Part shown: piece by piece, positions 35,380 through 35,839 of the stretch
How positions within the stretch are numbered: the stretch's first letter is position 1
Layout of the letters: the number at the start of each line of letters is the position of its first letter
Source of the DNA: Verrucomicrobiota bacterium
Lineage (GTDB): Bacteria > Verrucomicrobiota > Verrucomicrobiia > Verrucomicrobiales > DEV007
Assembly (NCBI GenBank): GCA_024277195.1
Contig: JAJRVS010000052.1
Span: forward strand, 1-35,839
Direction: 5' to 3'
Length of the DNA stretch: 35,839 bases
Position numbers and translations under genes: made by a program
Notes under the pieces: generated by a model
Databases searched by the model: none
What the model saw: the letters and a program-made list of their open reading frames with translations, nothing else
Told to the model about the DNA's origin: nothing

Positions 35380-35839
35380 AGCTTTTAGGGTCACGACAAG
35401 CTCGCTCAATCCCCGTCCCCAAGTCCCGCAACACCCGTAGTTCCCCCCATTGCGCCCCGCGCATCTTCCTCCCCCCATCCTTGCGGCGCTCTCCAAAACA
35501 CTCCCGTCGCCCCGCAAAAAACTCATCCACAAATCCCTGGCTCCCCAACACCGCTCCATCAGTAAAATATCTCACCCGACAGCGCAAAGCCGCCGCCAAA
35601 GGCAACTTCCCCCCCGTCCGCAGCACCTCCTCAATCTCCTCCTGCCTGAACCCGCCCTTACGCCGATCCACTCCGTCCACGGTTTGCCCCCCCATTCGCT
35701 CTTCCCCCGTCCCATACAACAAACACCGATACTCCGCCTCCACCGTCCGCCAAGTCACCCTTTGCCTCCCCATCACCGCAAAAGTCAGCGCCTGACGCGC
35801 CCCCTTCACCCCCGCCACCGCCGCCGCATACGAACACCA
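35369..35839 (-). CDS. REP-associated Y1 transposase, C-terminal part (runs in from the window edge)
   Basis: The minus-strand frame is open from the window edge to a TGA at 35371-35369 (156 residues visible). It contains WCSYAAAVAGVKGAR, a conserved RCRVRYFTDGAVLGSQGFVD block, and FGERRKDGGRKMRGAQWGELRVLRDL, the typical C-terminal half of this Verrucomicrobiota transposase family. The N-terminal catalytic part lies outside. The last about 14 residues after LRDLG look unconserved and overlap the end of rsmE, so the element may have settled right at that gene's 3' end. The left end of the window carries the N-terminal fragment of a family member in the same orientation. Confidence 0.75.
   Translation of the reverse strand, partial: WCSYAAAVAGVKGARQALTFAVMGRQRVTWRTVEAEYRCLLYGTGEERMGGQTVDGVDRRKGGFRQEEIEEVLRTGGKLPLAAALRCRVRYFTDGAVLGSQGFVDEFFAGRRECFGERRKDGGRKMRGAQWGELRVLRDLGTGIERACRDPKSFSA

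Overview
The window looks like a chromosomal contig from a Gram-negative bacterium of the PVC group, most likely a verrucomicrobium of the Opitutia type. This is inferred from protein style only: a GDSL hydrolase with a secretory signal, a tandem thioredoxin-fold exported protein, a SecG with a long charged tail, a HisRS with the GFAMGDVV form of motif 3, LPS assembly enzymes, and REP-type Y1 transposases. Base composition is moderate and even, and most genes lack a clear Shine-Dalgarno sequence. Most of the content is core metabolism and housekeeping, with no prophage, plasmid or CRISPR array.

Layout. Positions 1-172 hold the start of a Y1 (REP-associated) transposase on the minus strand, running off the window. 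Positions 336-2075 hold surE and a class 3 lipase. Positions 2168-5835 form a tight four-gene run: amidohydrolase, 3-hydroxyacyl-CoA-dehydrogenase-like protein, Gfo/Idh/MocA oxidoreductase and SDR. It is probably a catabolic or sugar-modifying cassette of unknown substrate. Positions 5952-8569 hold secG and an unusual single-chain fusion of a lipid A acyltransferase with a GT9 heptosyltransferase. Convergent to it, 8697-15462 is the complete F1Fo ATP synthase operon on the minus strand (atpBEFHAGDC in transcription order). It has a candidate promoter with a CRP-like palindrome upstream and a very stable hairpin between atpE and atpF. A WYL regulator (16103-17122), tRNA-Phe, recF, and hisS-aspS follow.

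Positions 21939-22856 encode a membrane-anchored protein of unknown function. metX, a Dabb protein, an alpha/beta hydrolase, a Ca2+/H+ exchanger-type protein, a GDSL hydrolase, an aldo/keto reductase and a double-thioredoxin exported protein run to 29853. A small lipoprotein, then a STAS protein and a GAF-SpoIIE phosphatase (a partner-switching pair without its kinase) lie at 29972-32721. grpE, dnaJ and rsmE follow, and the window ends inside the C-terminal half of another Y1 transposase.

Most notable observations: grpE carries an in-frame TAA with the rest of the conserved GrpE C-terminus intact behind it. A lipid A acyltransferase is fused to a heptosyltransferase. Both window ends lie in transposase genes of one family, with REP-like motifs inside the window. 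A perfect TGTGA-N6-TCACA palindrome precedes the atp operon. The atpE-atpF gap holds an 11-bp GNRA-capped hairpin. The ATP synthase delta subunit is unusually short. Copies of the tRNA-Phe anticodon arm lie next to tRNA-Phe, and three consecutive perfect stems precede the STAS gene. I see no convincingly new multi-gene defence or mobile system; the best candidate for undescribed biology among the gene clusters is the four-gene oxidoreductase cassette.
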